A stretch of DNA of 13,335 nt from Methanosarcinales archaeon (GCA_025464585.1 JAODGL010000117.1:1-13335), one strand, 5' to 3'; shown: positions 7,201-12,913, counted from the stretch's first letter. Notes: generated by a model from the letters alone, not told the origin. Numbers and translations: made by a program.

Positions 7201-7461
7201 GATGCAAAGAAGTTAAGGAAGTTGCATGAGGGCTCTCCAAACGTGGTAGAAATGATGCACTCGCAAGAGATAAAATTGGTGATAAATACGCCCACGGATA
7301 AACAGTCCTATAAGGACGGATACCAGATACGAATGGCTTGCATTGAACTCGGTATCCCATATATAACCACAATGCAAGCTGCGAAGGCGGCGGCATCTGC
7401 TATATTGGGAATGAAAGGTAGCGAAATAGAAGTGAAGTCGATAAATGAGTATTTAAAATGA
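4264..7461 (+). CDS. carB: Carbamoyl phosphate synthase large subunit
   Basis: A single-chain large subunit of 1065 residues (E. coli CarB: 1073) that makes carbamoyl phosphate from bicarbonate, ATP and ammonia delivered by CarA, for pyrimidine and arginine synthesis. The two homologous halves are clear: VLVIGSGPIQIGQAAEFDFS near the start and VLIIGAGPIRIGQGIEFDY from about 548. Each has an ATP-grasp domain, with EVNPR at 296 and at 833. A linker or oligomerisation domain (about 400-540) lies between the halves, and the MGS-like allosteric domain covers about 935-1065. Some archaea split this gene; here it is intact. The start is GTG at 4264, chosen because MPKVEDVKKVLVIGSG matches the family N-terminus; the only nearby upstream ATG hits a stop. 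AGG is present at 4250-4252. carA is not adjacent: a toxin-antitoxin pair intervenes. Confidence 0.97.
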   Translation: MPKVEDVKKVLVIGSGPIQIGQAAEFDFSGSQACRALREEGVEVVLVNSNPATIMTDFEMADVIYIEPLVADVVAKIVEKERPDGILAGLGGQTALNMTAELAELGVLSKYAVKVLGTPLEAIYDAEDRERFKQTMERINEPIPRGVTVNSVAEAEEVAAELGLPLIIRPSYTLGGTGGGIARTLDELRGIISYGLQVSRIHQVLVEESVLGWKEIEYEVMRDAKDTCITICNMENLDAMGIHTGESIVVTPSQTLTDEEHQMLRSAAIKIIRALKVEGGCNIQFALKEGSYRVIEVNPRVSRSSALASKATGYPIARVAAKIAIGLHLDEIRNDVTAETPASFEPAIDYVVVKIPRWPFDKFSDADRTLTTSMKSTGEVMAIGRTFEEALQKALRSLDIDKDFGTGYEHWSEVELKRLLETPTDERIFAIYEALKRGISIKEIAELSCIDLFFIKKMEKITQLEGRLKENLEGNLRKAKRMGFTDARIASLTGRRREEISDLRRKEGVIPTYKMVDTCAAEFEAKTPYFYSSYEAECELKPSVRKKVLIIGAGPIRIGQGIEFDYCTVHAVKALKEEGIEAHIINNNPETVSTDYDTSDKLFFEPLTLEDVMNVIEREKYDGVMVQFGGQTSVNLAVPLKRELERIGSKTVIMGTDPKNIDMAEDRERFSKFLLRLRIPQADSGYATSLEGAKEVVSRIGFPVLVRPSYVLGGRAMEIVHDEEELVRYMREAVRVSKEKPVLIDKFLEKATEIDVDAVCDGEEVLIGAIMEHIEEAGIHSGDSACVIPPQSLSMEVIETVRDYVRRIALGLQIKGLLNIQMAVKDDVVYVLEVNPRSSRTIPYVAKATGIPLAKLAAKVMLGHKLRDMGVKEVEPGHVAVKEVVLPFTKLKGVDTILGPEMKSTGEVMGIDYEFDKAFFKSELAADNPLSLEVGSMVFISVCDEDKEAIVDVARKLRESGLALVGSDGTVEYLRQQGIDAKKLRKLHEGSPNVVEMMHSQEIKLVINTPTDKQSYKDGYQIRMACIELGIPYITTMQAAKAAASAILGMKGSEIEVKSINEYLK

Positions 7462-7475
7462 CACTTTTTCTTTTT
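7461..7475 (+). terminator. T-rich tract after carB (candidate archaeal terminator)
   Basis: ACACTTTTTCTTTTT begins at the carB stop. Archaeal transcription commonly ends at such oligo-T tracts without a hairpin. The same 15 bases occur at 10292-10306 after hisH. If functional, the following toxin-antitoxin genes and carA need their own promoter. Confidence 0.45.
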
Positions 7476-7502
7476 CGATATGGAGTTCAAGCTTCTTCAA
7501 AT

Positions 7503-7516
7503 CCTTTAATATTTAT
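7503..7516 (+). promoter_or_regulatory. TATA-like box upstream of hepT-mntA-carA
   Basis: CTTTAATATTTATA lies about 55 nt before the hepT start, leaving a leader of roughly 30 nt that contains the GAGGGGG Shine-Dalgarno (7554-7560, 7 nt before ATG). It would serve hepT, mntA and probably carA, which are tightly spaced. Inferred from sequence only. Confidence 0.4.
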
Positions 7517-7567
7517 ATGCAATCATAACCAAGTCTGAACTAAATAAGAGCGTGAGGGGGAATATGC

Positions 7568-7996
7568 ATGGAAAAAGACCGTATAAAAAGATATGAAGAG
7601 AAAATTGAAATTATCTTGGATAGAAAGATGGACATTGAAGAGTGGATTGCGCCGTACGAAGAGGATATAAGTATAAAGGACAAAATGGCGAGATTCGCAG
7701 TTTATAAGGCAATGCAGGAAGCGGTAGAGGCAAGCTTGGATATTGCTGCCATGGTAGTGAAAGACATTGGTAAGCTTCCAAAAGATGATTATACAAACGT
7801 GGAAATTTTAGCGGAGAATAAAATTATTGATGACACACTTGCAAAAGTATTGAACGAGGCAAATGGGTTAAGAAACATCGTGGTCCATTCATATAACAAA
7901 ATTGATGATATTAGAGCTTTTCAAAGCATAAAGAACATAACACCACATTTTGAACGGTTCTCGGAGGTTATTAAGAAATGGACAAAAGGGAAATAA
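7568..7996 (+). CDS. hepT: HepT-like HEPN RNase toxin (DUF86 family)
   Basis: A 142-residue, mostly helical HEPN protein. The catalytic RX4HXY motif is intact: R102, H107 and Y109 in GLRNIVVHSYN. In characterised HepT/MntA systems the Arg and His form the RNase centre, and the Tyr is the residue that the MNT partner adenylylates to neutralise the toxin. The start at 7568 has a strong GAGGGGG Shine-Dalgarno 7 nt upstream; another ATG at 7564 is in a different frame. The mntA gene overlaps its 3' end by 19 bp, the usual toxin-first order of this system. The pair sits between carB and carA. Length is typical and no inactivating change is seen. Confidence 0.92.
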   Translation: MEKDRIKRYEEKIEIILDRKMDIEEWIAPYEEDISIKDKMARFAVYKAMQEAVEASLDIAAMVVKDIGKLPKDDYTNVEILAENKIIDDTLAKVLNEANGLRNIVVHSYNKIDDIRAFQSIKNITPHFERFSEVIKKWTKGK

Positions 7997-8328
7997 AAAA
8001 GGATTTTTCATTCTTGAAAGGAGAGATTTCGGCTTTGCTGCTCTACGGCTCTCACGCAAAGGGCACAGCTACACCTCGTAGCGATATAGACATCTGTATT
8101 GTTGCACCTGGATGTAAAAACAGATCCAATCTTCTTAGAAAGGTGTGGCAAAACATGGGGAATAAATACGATGCGAGAATTTTTGAAGATTTACCGTTAT
8201 ATCTGAAAGTGGATATAATGAACAATCACATACCCATCTGGGCAGACAATCTGCCTGACCTTTACGAGTATTTCTACTATTTCAGGAAATTATGGATGGA
8301 ACAGAAGCACAGGCAAGAAGTTGGATAG
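7978..8328 (+). CDS. mntA: MntA-like minimal nucleotidyltransferase antitoxin
   Basis: A 116-residue protein with the minimal nucleotidyltransferase signature GSX10DXD: G24-S25 in LLYGSHAKGT, D36 and D38 in SDIDICI, and a likely third metal ligand D65 in KYDARIF. In the HepT/MntA system this enzyme transfers AMP to the HEPN toxin tyrosine. It overlaps hepT by 19 bp (translational coupling) and ends 11 bp before the carA ATG. All catalytic residues are present, so the antitoxin should be active. Its last 30 residues are rich in aromatic and charged residues. The toxin-antitoxin identity is secure from motif plus neighbour; a role in living cells here is not shown. Confidence 0.92.
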   Translation: MDKREIKKDFSFLKGEISALLLYGSHAKGTATPRSDIDICIVAPGCKNRSNLLRKVWQNMGNKYDARIFEDLPLYLKVDIMNNHIPIWADNLPDLYEYFYYFRKLWMEQKHRQEVG

Positions 8329-8339
8329 AGGATACAAAG

Positions 8340-9416
8340 ATGAAGGCAATTCTCACACTTGAAGATGGAACCGTGGTAGAAGGAGAAGGTTGGGGCGCGG
8401 AGGGAACCGCATTAGGCGAACTCGTATTTGCAACTTCGTTCACAGGCTATGAAGAAGCTCTGACCGACCCTTCGTATAAGGGACAGATATTGATGCTAAC
8501 CTACCCGCTCATCGGGAACTACGGTGTGAGCGGTGCTAAATTCCAATCAGAAGGGATAAAAGTAGAAGGGTTCGTGGTAAGGGAGAAATGCGATTTCCCT
8601 TCGCATTATAAAAGCAAGCGAAGTATAGACCAATTTTTGAGAGAAGAAGGAGTGCCTGCGATAAGCGAAATAGATACGAGGATGCTAACGATAAAGACGA
8701 GACAATACGGCACGATGAAAGCATGTTTGAAAGTGGCAGAGGATTACAGTGAAGACGAAAAAGCGAATGCGTTAGAACTTGCAAGGACTCAACCCGATAT
8801 CTCTGAGCTTGATTTGATAGAGCAGGTTACGTGCGAGAAACATTACAGGATAAAAGGGAAGGGAAAAAGGATAGCAGTACTTGATCTGGGTGTGAAGAGG
8901 AACATACTGAAGAACTTAGCAGAACGGGATTTGGACATTTTTGTGTTCCCGGCAACCGCTGGGGAATCCGAGATAAGAAGTTCGGAACCTGATGCTTTGC
9001 TGCTTTCTAACGGACCCGGTGACCCAAAGCGGGGTAAAAACGCAATGAGCGTGGTAAAGAATTTCGCAGGTGAGATACCTATCTTCGGTATTTGTCTTGG
9101 CTTACAGATAATAGCGCTTGCGCTCGGTTGCGACACGTATAAACTAAAATTCGGGCATCGGGGTGCGAACCAGCCCGTGAAAGACCTCAAAAGCGGGCGT
9201 GTGTACATAACGGCGCAGAATCATGGTTTCGCCGTTGATAAAGACTCGATGGACGGTATAGCGGAACTAACGCAGATAAATGCAAATGACGATACAGTTG
9301 AAGGTTTCGAGGACACTTATCTGGGCATAAAATGCGTGCAGTATCATCCGGAGGCGAGTCCTGGTCCATGGGATACCGAGAAGGTGTTCTTTGATGAACT
9401 TGAAACGATAGGATAG
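8340..9416 (+). CDS. carA: Carbamoyl phosphate synthase small (glutaminase) subunit
   Basis: A 358-residue subunit that hydrolyses glutamine and passes ammonia to CarB. The N-terminal CPSase domain starts MKAILTLEDGTVVEGEGWG and includes TGYEEALTDPSYKGQI. The C-terminal class I glutamine amidotransferase domain has the nucleophile C252 in FGICLGLQ, plus H336 and E338 in YHPEASPGP. NGPGDP is at 224-229. I chose ATG 8340 rather than the in-frame ATG at 8292: the longer form would overlap mntA and adds 16 residues unlike the family, whereas 8340 has GAGG about 8 nt upstream. It follows mntA by 11 bp, implying expression with the toxin-antitoxin pair. hisH follows 52 bp later. Confidence 0.96.
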   Translation: MKAILTLEDGTVVEGEGWGAEGTALGELVFATSFTGYEEALTDPSYKGQILMLTYPLIGNYGVSGAKFQSEGIKVEGFVVREKCDFPSHYKSKRSIDQFLREEGVPAISEIDTRMLTIKTRQYGTMKACLKVAEDYSEDEKANALELARTQPDISELDLIEQVTCEKHYRIKGKGKRIAVLDLGVKRNILKNLAERDLDIFVFPATAGESEIRSSEPDALLLSNGPGDPKRGKNAMSVVKNFAGEIPIFGICLGLQIIALALGCDTYKLKFGHRGANQPVKDLKSGRVYITAQNHGFAVDKDSMDGIAELTQINANDDTVEGFEDTYLGIKCVQYHPEASPGPWDTEKVFFDELETIG

Positions 9417-9441
9417 GAAAGAAGAAAAATATTTCTTTGGT

Positions 9442-9468
9442 AAAGCTTTCTTTTTTAAAGAAAGGTTT
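9442..9468 (+). repeat. Palindromic hairpin element, copy 2, abutting the hisH start
   Basis: Stem CTTTCTTT (9446-9453) with AAAGAAAG (9457-9464) and a TTT loop; 26 of 27 positions match the reverse complement of 22-48. It ends at the base before the hisH ATG, so AAAGAAAGG, the only purine-rich stretch available as a Shine-Dalgarno, is inside the stem. It could end the carA transcript or restrict hisH translation (inferred). Confidence 0.6.
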
Positions 9469-10074
9469 ATGGTCGCGATAATAGACTACGGGATGGGGAA
9501 TCTGTTCAGCATATATAACGGGCTGAAAAAGGTGTATGATAATCCGGTGCTCATTACTGATAACGAAATCGCAAGTCTGAGAACCGCAGATGGCATTATT
9601 GTTCCAGGCGTGGGTGCATTTGACGACGGCATACGGAACTTAAAGCCTTTTTCAGAGGAGCTGCTCAATATAGTGGAATCAGGCGTGCCAGTGCTTGGAA
9701 TATGCATTGGTATGCAGATTTTATTTGAAGCGAGCGAAGAGGGCAAGGAAAAAGGGTGGGGGTTGATACCCGGGAAAGTAGTTCGGTTACCTGCCGGGGT
9801 GCGAGTCCCACACATGGGCTGGAACAACTTGCATCTGCACAGGCATTCAGAACTGCTGGAAGGGATTGACGAAGCCGATTATTTCTATTTCGTGCATTCT
9901 TATTATTGCGTGCCGAGAGATGAGGACGCTGTGGTAGCGTCGGTAGAATACGGGGTGGAATTAGCTGCGGTGGTGAGTAACAGCAATGTATATGGCGTTC
10001 AGTTCCATCCTGAGAAGTCATCGAAGAAGGGATTGCAGATATTGAGCAATTTTGTGAGTATATGCAAATGTTAA
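9469..10074 (+). CDS. hisH: Imidazole glycerol phosphate synthase glutaminase subunit HisH
   Basis: A 201-residue class I glutamine amidotransferase subunit that supplies ammonia to HisF in histidine synthesis. It starts MVAIIDYGMGNLFSI, characteristic of HisH. PGVGAFDDG is at 46-54, the nucleophile C79 is in LGICIGMQ, PHMGWNN is at 114-120, YFVHSYY at 140-146, and H180 with E182 in GVQFHPEKSS completes the triad. Length is normal. hisF and other histidine genes are not in this window. It follows carA at 52 bp, but a hairpin abuts its start codon. The nearest purine-rich Shine-Dalgarno candidate is only 3 nt from the ATG and inside that hairpin. The stop codon overlaps the first arm of an inverted repeat. 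Confidence 0.96.
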   Translation: MVAIIDYGMGNLFSIYNGLKKVYDNPVLITDNEIASLRTADGIIVPGVGAFDDGIRNLKPFSEELLNIVESGVPVLGICIGMQILFEASEEGKEKGWGLIPGKVVRLPAGVRVPHMGWNNLHLHRHSELLEGIDEADYFYFVHSYYCVPRDEDAVVASVEYGVELAAVVSNSNVYGVQFHPEKSSKKGLQILSNFVSICKC

Positions 10075-10115
10075 GTTCGTATATATAACCCCAAAATGGA
10101 AGGATATACGAACTT
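10073..10115. repeat. Perfect 12-bp inverted repeat at the hisH stop
   Basis: AAGTTCGTATAT (10073-10084) is complementary to ATATACGAACTT (10104-10115), separated by 19 nt. The first arm overlaps the last two bases of the hisH stop codon. As RNA it would form a strong stem-loop directly at the end of the hisH message. A small second foldback follows (AACTT 10111-10115 with AAGTT 10133-10137). Confidence 0.7.
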
Positions 10116-10159
10116 GAGTTCGGGTATTACCGAAGTTATACGCAATCGGCTTTTGGGCT

Positions 10160-10229
10160 CCTTCGCCGACTGGTTTTGCTGAAGAACAGGTGAGATAGAT
10201 ACGCAAATCAAGTAGGAAGTCGGCGAAGG
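10160..10229. repeat. Perfect 12-bp inverted repeat in the hisH-IMPase gap
   Basis: CCTTCGCCGACT (10160-10171) is complementary to AGTCGGCGAAGG (10218-10229) around a 46-nt loop. A further outer pairing TCGGCT (10146-10151) with AGCCGA (10258-10263) encloses it. Together with the inverted repeat at 10073-10115 this makes most of the 271-bp gap foldable: a candidate noncoding RNA, or the remnant of a small palindromic mobile element. No ORF of note is present. Confidence 0.6.
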
Positions 10230-10291
10230 TATTTCATGAGAAAGACGCCACGCTGATAGCCGAAAAAGGTTTGTGTAGCTGTGAATTTTCA

Positions 10292-10321
10292 ACACTTTTT
10301 CTTTTTAAGAGAAGGATTCTC
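10292..10321 (+). terminator. T-rich tract with small hairpin between convergent genes
   Basis: ACACTTTTTCTTTTT (10292-10306) repeats the 15 bases found after carB. It is followed by the small inverted repeat GAGAA-GGA-TTCTC (10309-10321). Position between the 3' ends of hisH and the IMPase gene suits termination of plus-strand transcripts. Confidence 0.4.
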
Positions 10322-10345
10322 GTGGAAATCTGTGTAATCTTGTGG

Positions 10346-11164
10346 TTATAAAAGAGTTAACCTTAGCATTCTCGTATACATTTCAGGCTCCAGGGCAGCA
10401 ACAAGCGAAATATTTTGCGTTCTCCCTACCTCCTCGTCCTCCAGCTCCTCACTCCTTATATCTGTGATAACTCCTCCAGCTTCTTTTAAGATCAGCGAGG
10501 CACCTGCAATGTCATAACCGTTTATTAAGCCACGCACATCTATCACTGCATCTATTACACCTTCTGCAACCAGGCATATCTCCGCTGCAATGCTGCCCAG
10601 CACACGAACTACCACATTCTTAGCCTCTTTTTGAAATTTTATTAACCCTTCGGGTATCAAATCCGCACCGTAAGTGTAAATAGAGAGAACTTGTTTAGTC
10701 TTACCCTTTATTTTACGAGGCAGCTTCTTTCCGTCTACAAATGCATTCTCGCCTTTTACCGCATAATATGTCTTCCCGTAGATGGTTGCAACCACGCTCG
10801 CACGAATGTCGTCAAAAGTAACGCAGTCTATTTTCGGAGAATAAGCAATAGAAGAGCAAAAGAACGGGATGCCGAGAATAGCGTTTGTGGACCCGTCAAT
10901 GGGGTCGAAAATAAGCGTGAATTTCGGGTCACCGCCTTTTGGGAACACATGGTCGCCTAATTCTTCTGATATTATCCTCGCACACAGATTGCGACCAGCC
11001 AATGCTTTCTCTAATGCCTTTTCCGCAAACATGTCTATTTTTCTCGTTACATCGCGCTCCCTTCTTACTATTATCTCGCCATAGTCTATGGTTTCTGAAA
11101 TGTACGTTCTTATAGAATCCCTTATCTCTAACGAAATCTCTAACAGTTCTTTTATTCCTTTCAT
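10346..11164 (-). CDS. Inositol monophosphatase / fructose-1,6-bisphosphatase family phosphatase
   Basis: A 272-residue metal-dependent sugar phosphatase. Metal-binding motifs: E67-E68 in IISEELG, D87 and D90 in FDPIDGSTN (87-94 region), and D218 in GYDIAGA, where bacterial enzymes usually have WD. The archaeal members of this family (MJ0109/AF2372 type) act on both inositol-1-phosphate and fructose-1,6-bisphosphate, so the likely role is gluconeogenesis and/or inositol lipid or solute synthesis; sequence alone does not decide. It diverges from the MinD-like gene with 41 bp between starts. A minus-strand TATA-like AAATATTATA (11201-11192) would give a leader of only a few bases. Length is normal and nothing is missing. 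Confidence 0.9.
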   Translation of the reverse strand: MKGIKELLEISLEIRDSIRTYISETIDYGEIIVRRERDVTRKIDMFAEKALEKALAGRNLCARIISEELGDHVFPKGGDPKFTLIFDPIDGSTNAILGIPFFCSSIAYSPKIDCVTFDDIRASVVATIYGKTYYAVKGENAFVDGKKLPRKIKGKTKQVLSIYTYGADLIPEGLIKFQKEAKNVVVRVLGSIAAEICLVAEGVIDAVIDVRGLINGYDIAGASLILKEAGGVITDIRSEELEDEEVGRTQNISLVAALEPEMYTRMLRLTLL

Positions 11165-11205
11165 TTTCTTATATTATAAAAAATAAAGCCTATAATATTT
11201 AGAAG
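11165..11205. promoter_or_regulatory. Compact divergent promoter region (IMPase / MinD-like)
   Basis: Only 41 bp separate the two start codons. On the plus strand TTATAAAAA (11175-11183) is centred about 28 nt before the MinD-like ATG. On the minus strand AAATATTATA (11201-11192) is centred about 32 nt before the phosphatase ATG. The two core promoters therefore overlap and face each other, so they should interfere with each other. Both transcripts would be leaderless or nearly so. Inferred from spacing. Confidence 0.45.
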
Positions 11206-12081
11206 ATGTTGAGAGAACTAACGGTTATTAGTGGAAAAGGAGGCACGGGGAAAACAACTCTTGTGGCTTCTTTCGCCGCACTCGCAGAGAAAAAAGTCAT
11301 TGCAGACTGCGATGTGGACGCACCAGACCTCCATCTGCTGCTGCATCCAGAAATCATGGAGCAGGAGGAGTTCAAAGGGCTGAAAGTTGCCATTATGGAT
11401 AAAACGCTCTGTACCGAGTGCGGTATGTGCAAAGAAACATGCAGGTTCAATGCAATTACGATGACCGAAGAATCAGGTTATGCGGTCAATCCCGCACGTT
11501 GTGAGGGCTGCGGCGCTTGTGTGTTTTCATGCCCGCAGGATGCACTTACGTTGAAAGAACGTGTTTCTGGGCATGCCTTTGTATCAAGGACAAACTATGG
11601 CACAATGGCGCATGCGGAGCTGAATATCGCGGAAGAAACGTCTGGAAAACTGGTCACAGTTGTTAGAAATCGCGCGCAGCAGGTTGCAGAAAAGGAAAAT
11701 TGTGAACTCATTCTGATTGACGGAGCGCCAGGCATCGGTTGTCCGGTAATTGCATCCTTGACTGGTGTGGACCTTGCACTCATCGTTACCGAGCCCACGA
11801 TGTCTGGATTACATGACCTCGAACGAATCCTGGAGGTGACCAGACATTTTGGAATTCCTTCAACCGTCTGTATCAACAAATACGACATTAATGAGAAGAA
11901 CAGCAAGAGAATTACCGAGTTCTGCCGGCAGCGCGGAATAGAAGTGGTTGGATACATTCCTTACGATCCCGTGGTCACCCAGGCAATGGTTGCAGGTTTG
12001 CCTGTGGTTGAATTCTCCAGTGGCGTGGTATCGAATGCGATAAGGGAGGTGTGGTGGGGTATAAGTGGTAGAAAATCTTAA
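11206..12081 (+). CDS. MinD/Mrp-type P-loop ATPase with inserted 2[4Fe-4S] ferredoxin domain
   Basis: A 291-residue SIMIBI-class ATPase. The deviant Walker A is GKGGTGKTT (10-18), and the switch II region reads LILIDGAPG (about 168-176). A ferredoxin domain is inserted at about 62-115 with C69-x2-C72-x2-C75-x3-C79 and C99-x2-C102-x2-C105-x3-C109-P. Such (4Fe-4S)-binding MinD-like ATPases are common in anaerobic archaea and sulfate reducers, often as pairs next to NifX/NafY-like dinitrogenase-cofactor proteins, and are thought to act in iron-sulfur or metallocofactor assembly. Here the gene stands alone beside a divergent phosphatase; neither a second copy nor a NifX-like gene is present in the window. 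Not MinD in cell division. The exact substrate is unknown. Confidence 0.9.
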   Translation: MLRELTVISGKGGTGKTTLVASFAALAEKKVIADCDVDAPDLHLLLHPEIMEQEEFKGLKVAIMDKTLCTECGMCKETCRFNAITMTEESGYAVNPARCEGCGACVFSCPQDALTLKERVSGHAFVSRTNYGTMAHAELNIAEETSGKLVTVVRNRAQQVAEKENCELILIDGAPGIGCPVIASLTGVDLALIVTEPTMSGLHDLERILEVTRHFGIPSTVCINKYDINEKNSKRITEFCRQRGIEVVGYIPYDPVVTQAMVAGLPVVEFSSGVVSNAIREVWWGISGRKS

Positions 12082-12154
12082 ATACCAAATAGAACTGCCT
12101 GTAATTATCATCACTCTACAATTCTACTACCGGATATACCCTGACCATAAACGG

Positions 12155-12616
12155 TTAAACGATTTCTACGAGCTGGATATCAAAAGTCAGGTCTTTCCCA
12201 GCCAAAGGATGGTTGGCATCTACCGTCACGCTCGATTCGGAGACGTCTATCACCGTGACTACAATTATTTGACCATCCGGTTGACGGCTTTGTAACTGCT
12301 GACCGACTTCAGGTATCAAGTCCGCCGGCAATTGGTTCCGATCTACCACCAGCACCATTTCCTCACGGCGTGGACCATACGCTTCATCCTTCGGGACCTT
12401 GATGGTTTTCGATTCGCCTGGGTTCATCCCGACCACAGCTTGTTCAAAACCCGGGATTATCTGACCCTCGCCTATTTTAAATTGCAGGGGGTCGCGACCA
12501 GCGGAAGTATCAAATACCGTGCCATCCTCCAATTTGCCCGTATAATGGACTTTAACAATATCACCAAGTTTTGCCTGTGCCATTTTTTTCTCCTCTTCTT
12601 TTCTTTTCTCCATCAT
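12155..12616 (-). CDS. FKBP-type (SlyD-like) peptidyl-prolyl cis-trans isomerase
   Basis: A cytosolic prolyl isomerase and folding helper. The FKBP core begins GDIVKVHYTGKLEDGTVFDT and includes the FKIGEGQIIPGFEQAV segment and MNPGESKTI. An insert-in-flap chaperone domain (about AYGPRREEMV to NHPLAGKDL) marks it as the SlyD-like short archaeal type, without the His-rich tail of SlyD. Two starts are possible, each with its own Shine-Dalgarno: ATG 12616 after AGAGGT, giving 153 residues with a charged MMEKRKEEEKK leader, and ATG 12583 after GAGGAG, giving 142 residues starting MAQAKLGDIV as in homologues. I favour 12583 as the main start. A TATA-like TTATTTATATA lies at about 12661-12651. It converges on the MinD-like gene with a 73-bp gap. 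Confidence 0.93.
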   Translation of the reverse strand: MMEKRKEEEKKMAQAKLGDIVKVHYTGKLEDGTVFDTSAGRDPLQFKIGEGQIIPGFEQAVVGMNPGESKTIKVPKDEAYGPRREEMVLVVDRNQLPADLIPEVGQQLQSRQPDGQIIVVTVIDVSESSVTVDANHPLAGKDLTFDIQLVEIV

Positions 12617-12644
12617 TTTTTACCTCTTGACTTTTACTTATAAT

Positions 12645-12664
12645 AGTAGGAGTATATAAATAAC
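12645..12664. promoter_or_regulatory. TATA-like box between FKBP gene and DUF2283-like ORF
   Basis: GTATATAAATAA (12651-12662) on the plus strand, or TTATTTATATAC on the minus strand, could serve either gene. For the FKBP gene it predicts a start of transcription near 12629 with a short leader holding AGAGGT. For the plus-strand ORF at 12721 it predicts a leader of about 40 nt. Confidence 0.35.
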
Positions 12665-12720
12665 CTGCGGATTTTTGCAATGCTTTGGAAGAGGTCTAAG
12701 AAGATACTTTAGAGGAATAT

Positions 12721-12855
12721 ATGAAGATAAAATATTACCCTGATGCTCTGGATATAAGAATACGCGATGAGAAGCCGGATTATGGAGAAGAAGCGGGTGA
12801 AGAGATGATATTGCACTACACAGAGGAGGGGCTTAAAAAAGAAAACCTGGGCTAA
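12721..12855 (+). CDS. Short DUF2283-like protein, probably truncated
   Basis: A 44-codon ORF beginning MKIKYYPDALDIRIRDEKPD with MILHYTEEG further on. This resembles the first two-thirds of DUF2283 proteins (usually about 60-75 residues, MKIxYxxxxDxLYIRLS...GxILHYDEEGxxVGIEIL). A YI-type residue seems lost in ALDIRI, and after EEG it ends LKKENLG instead of the conserved VGIEILDAS strand, so a frameshift or truncation is likely. The Shine-Dalgarno AGAGG is 6 nt before the ATG, so it may still be translated. DUF2283 genes are commonly small accessory genes, often near DUF4258 genes in putative toxin-antitoxin pairs; none is seen here. The second MNT gene follows 58 bp later. Confidence 0.6.
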   Translation: MKIKYYPDALDIRIRDEKPDYGEEAGEEMILHYTEEGLKKENLG

Positions 12856-12871
12856 AAGAAATTATGATTGT

Positions 12872-12909
12872 AGATAATTTAAATAGTGGAAAGAAAAATT
12901 AGGAGGGGC
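12872..12909 (+). promoter_or_regulatory. TATA-like box and strong Shine-Dalgarno for the second MNT gene
   Basis: GATAATTTAAATAG (12873-12886) is centred about 34 nt before the ATG at 12914. AGGAGGGG (12901-12908) is a near-perfect archaeal Shine-Dalgarno 5 nt before it. This supports 12914 as a real, independently expressed start. Confidence 0.5.
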
Positions 12910-12913
12910 AAAG

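Noticed and set aside
8292..8339. Longer carA with 16 extra N-terminal residues
   Set aside because: It would overlap mntA, and the extra residues do not resemble CarA; the ATG at 8340 has a better Shine-Dalgarno and matches the family start.
10018..10295. Minus-strand open frames of 62 and 74 codons in the gap after hisH
   Set aside because: They run through inverted repeats, have no Shine-Dalgarno and no recognisable protein content; the region is better explained as structured noncoding DNA.
12065..12295. Plus-strand 76-codon frame overlapping the MinD-like end and the FKBP gene
   Set aside because: Antisense to the conserved FKBP sequence, with no independent support.
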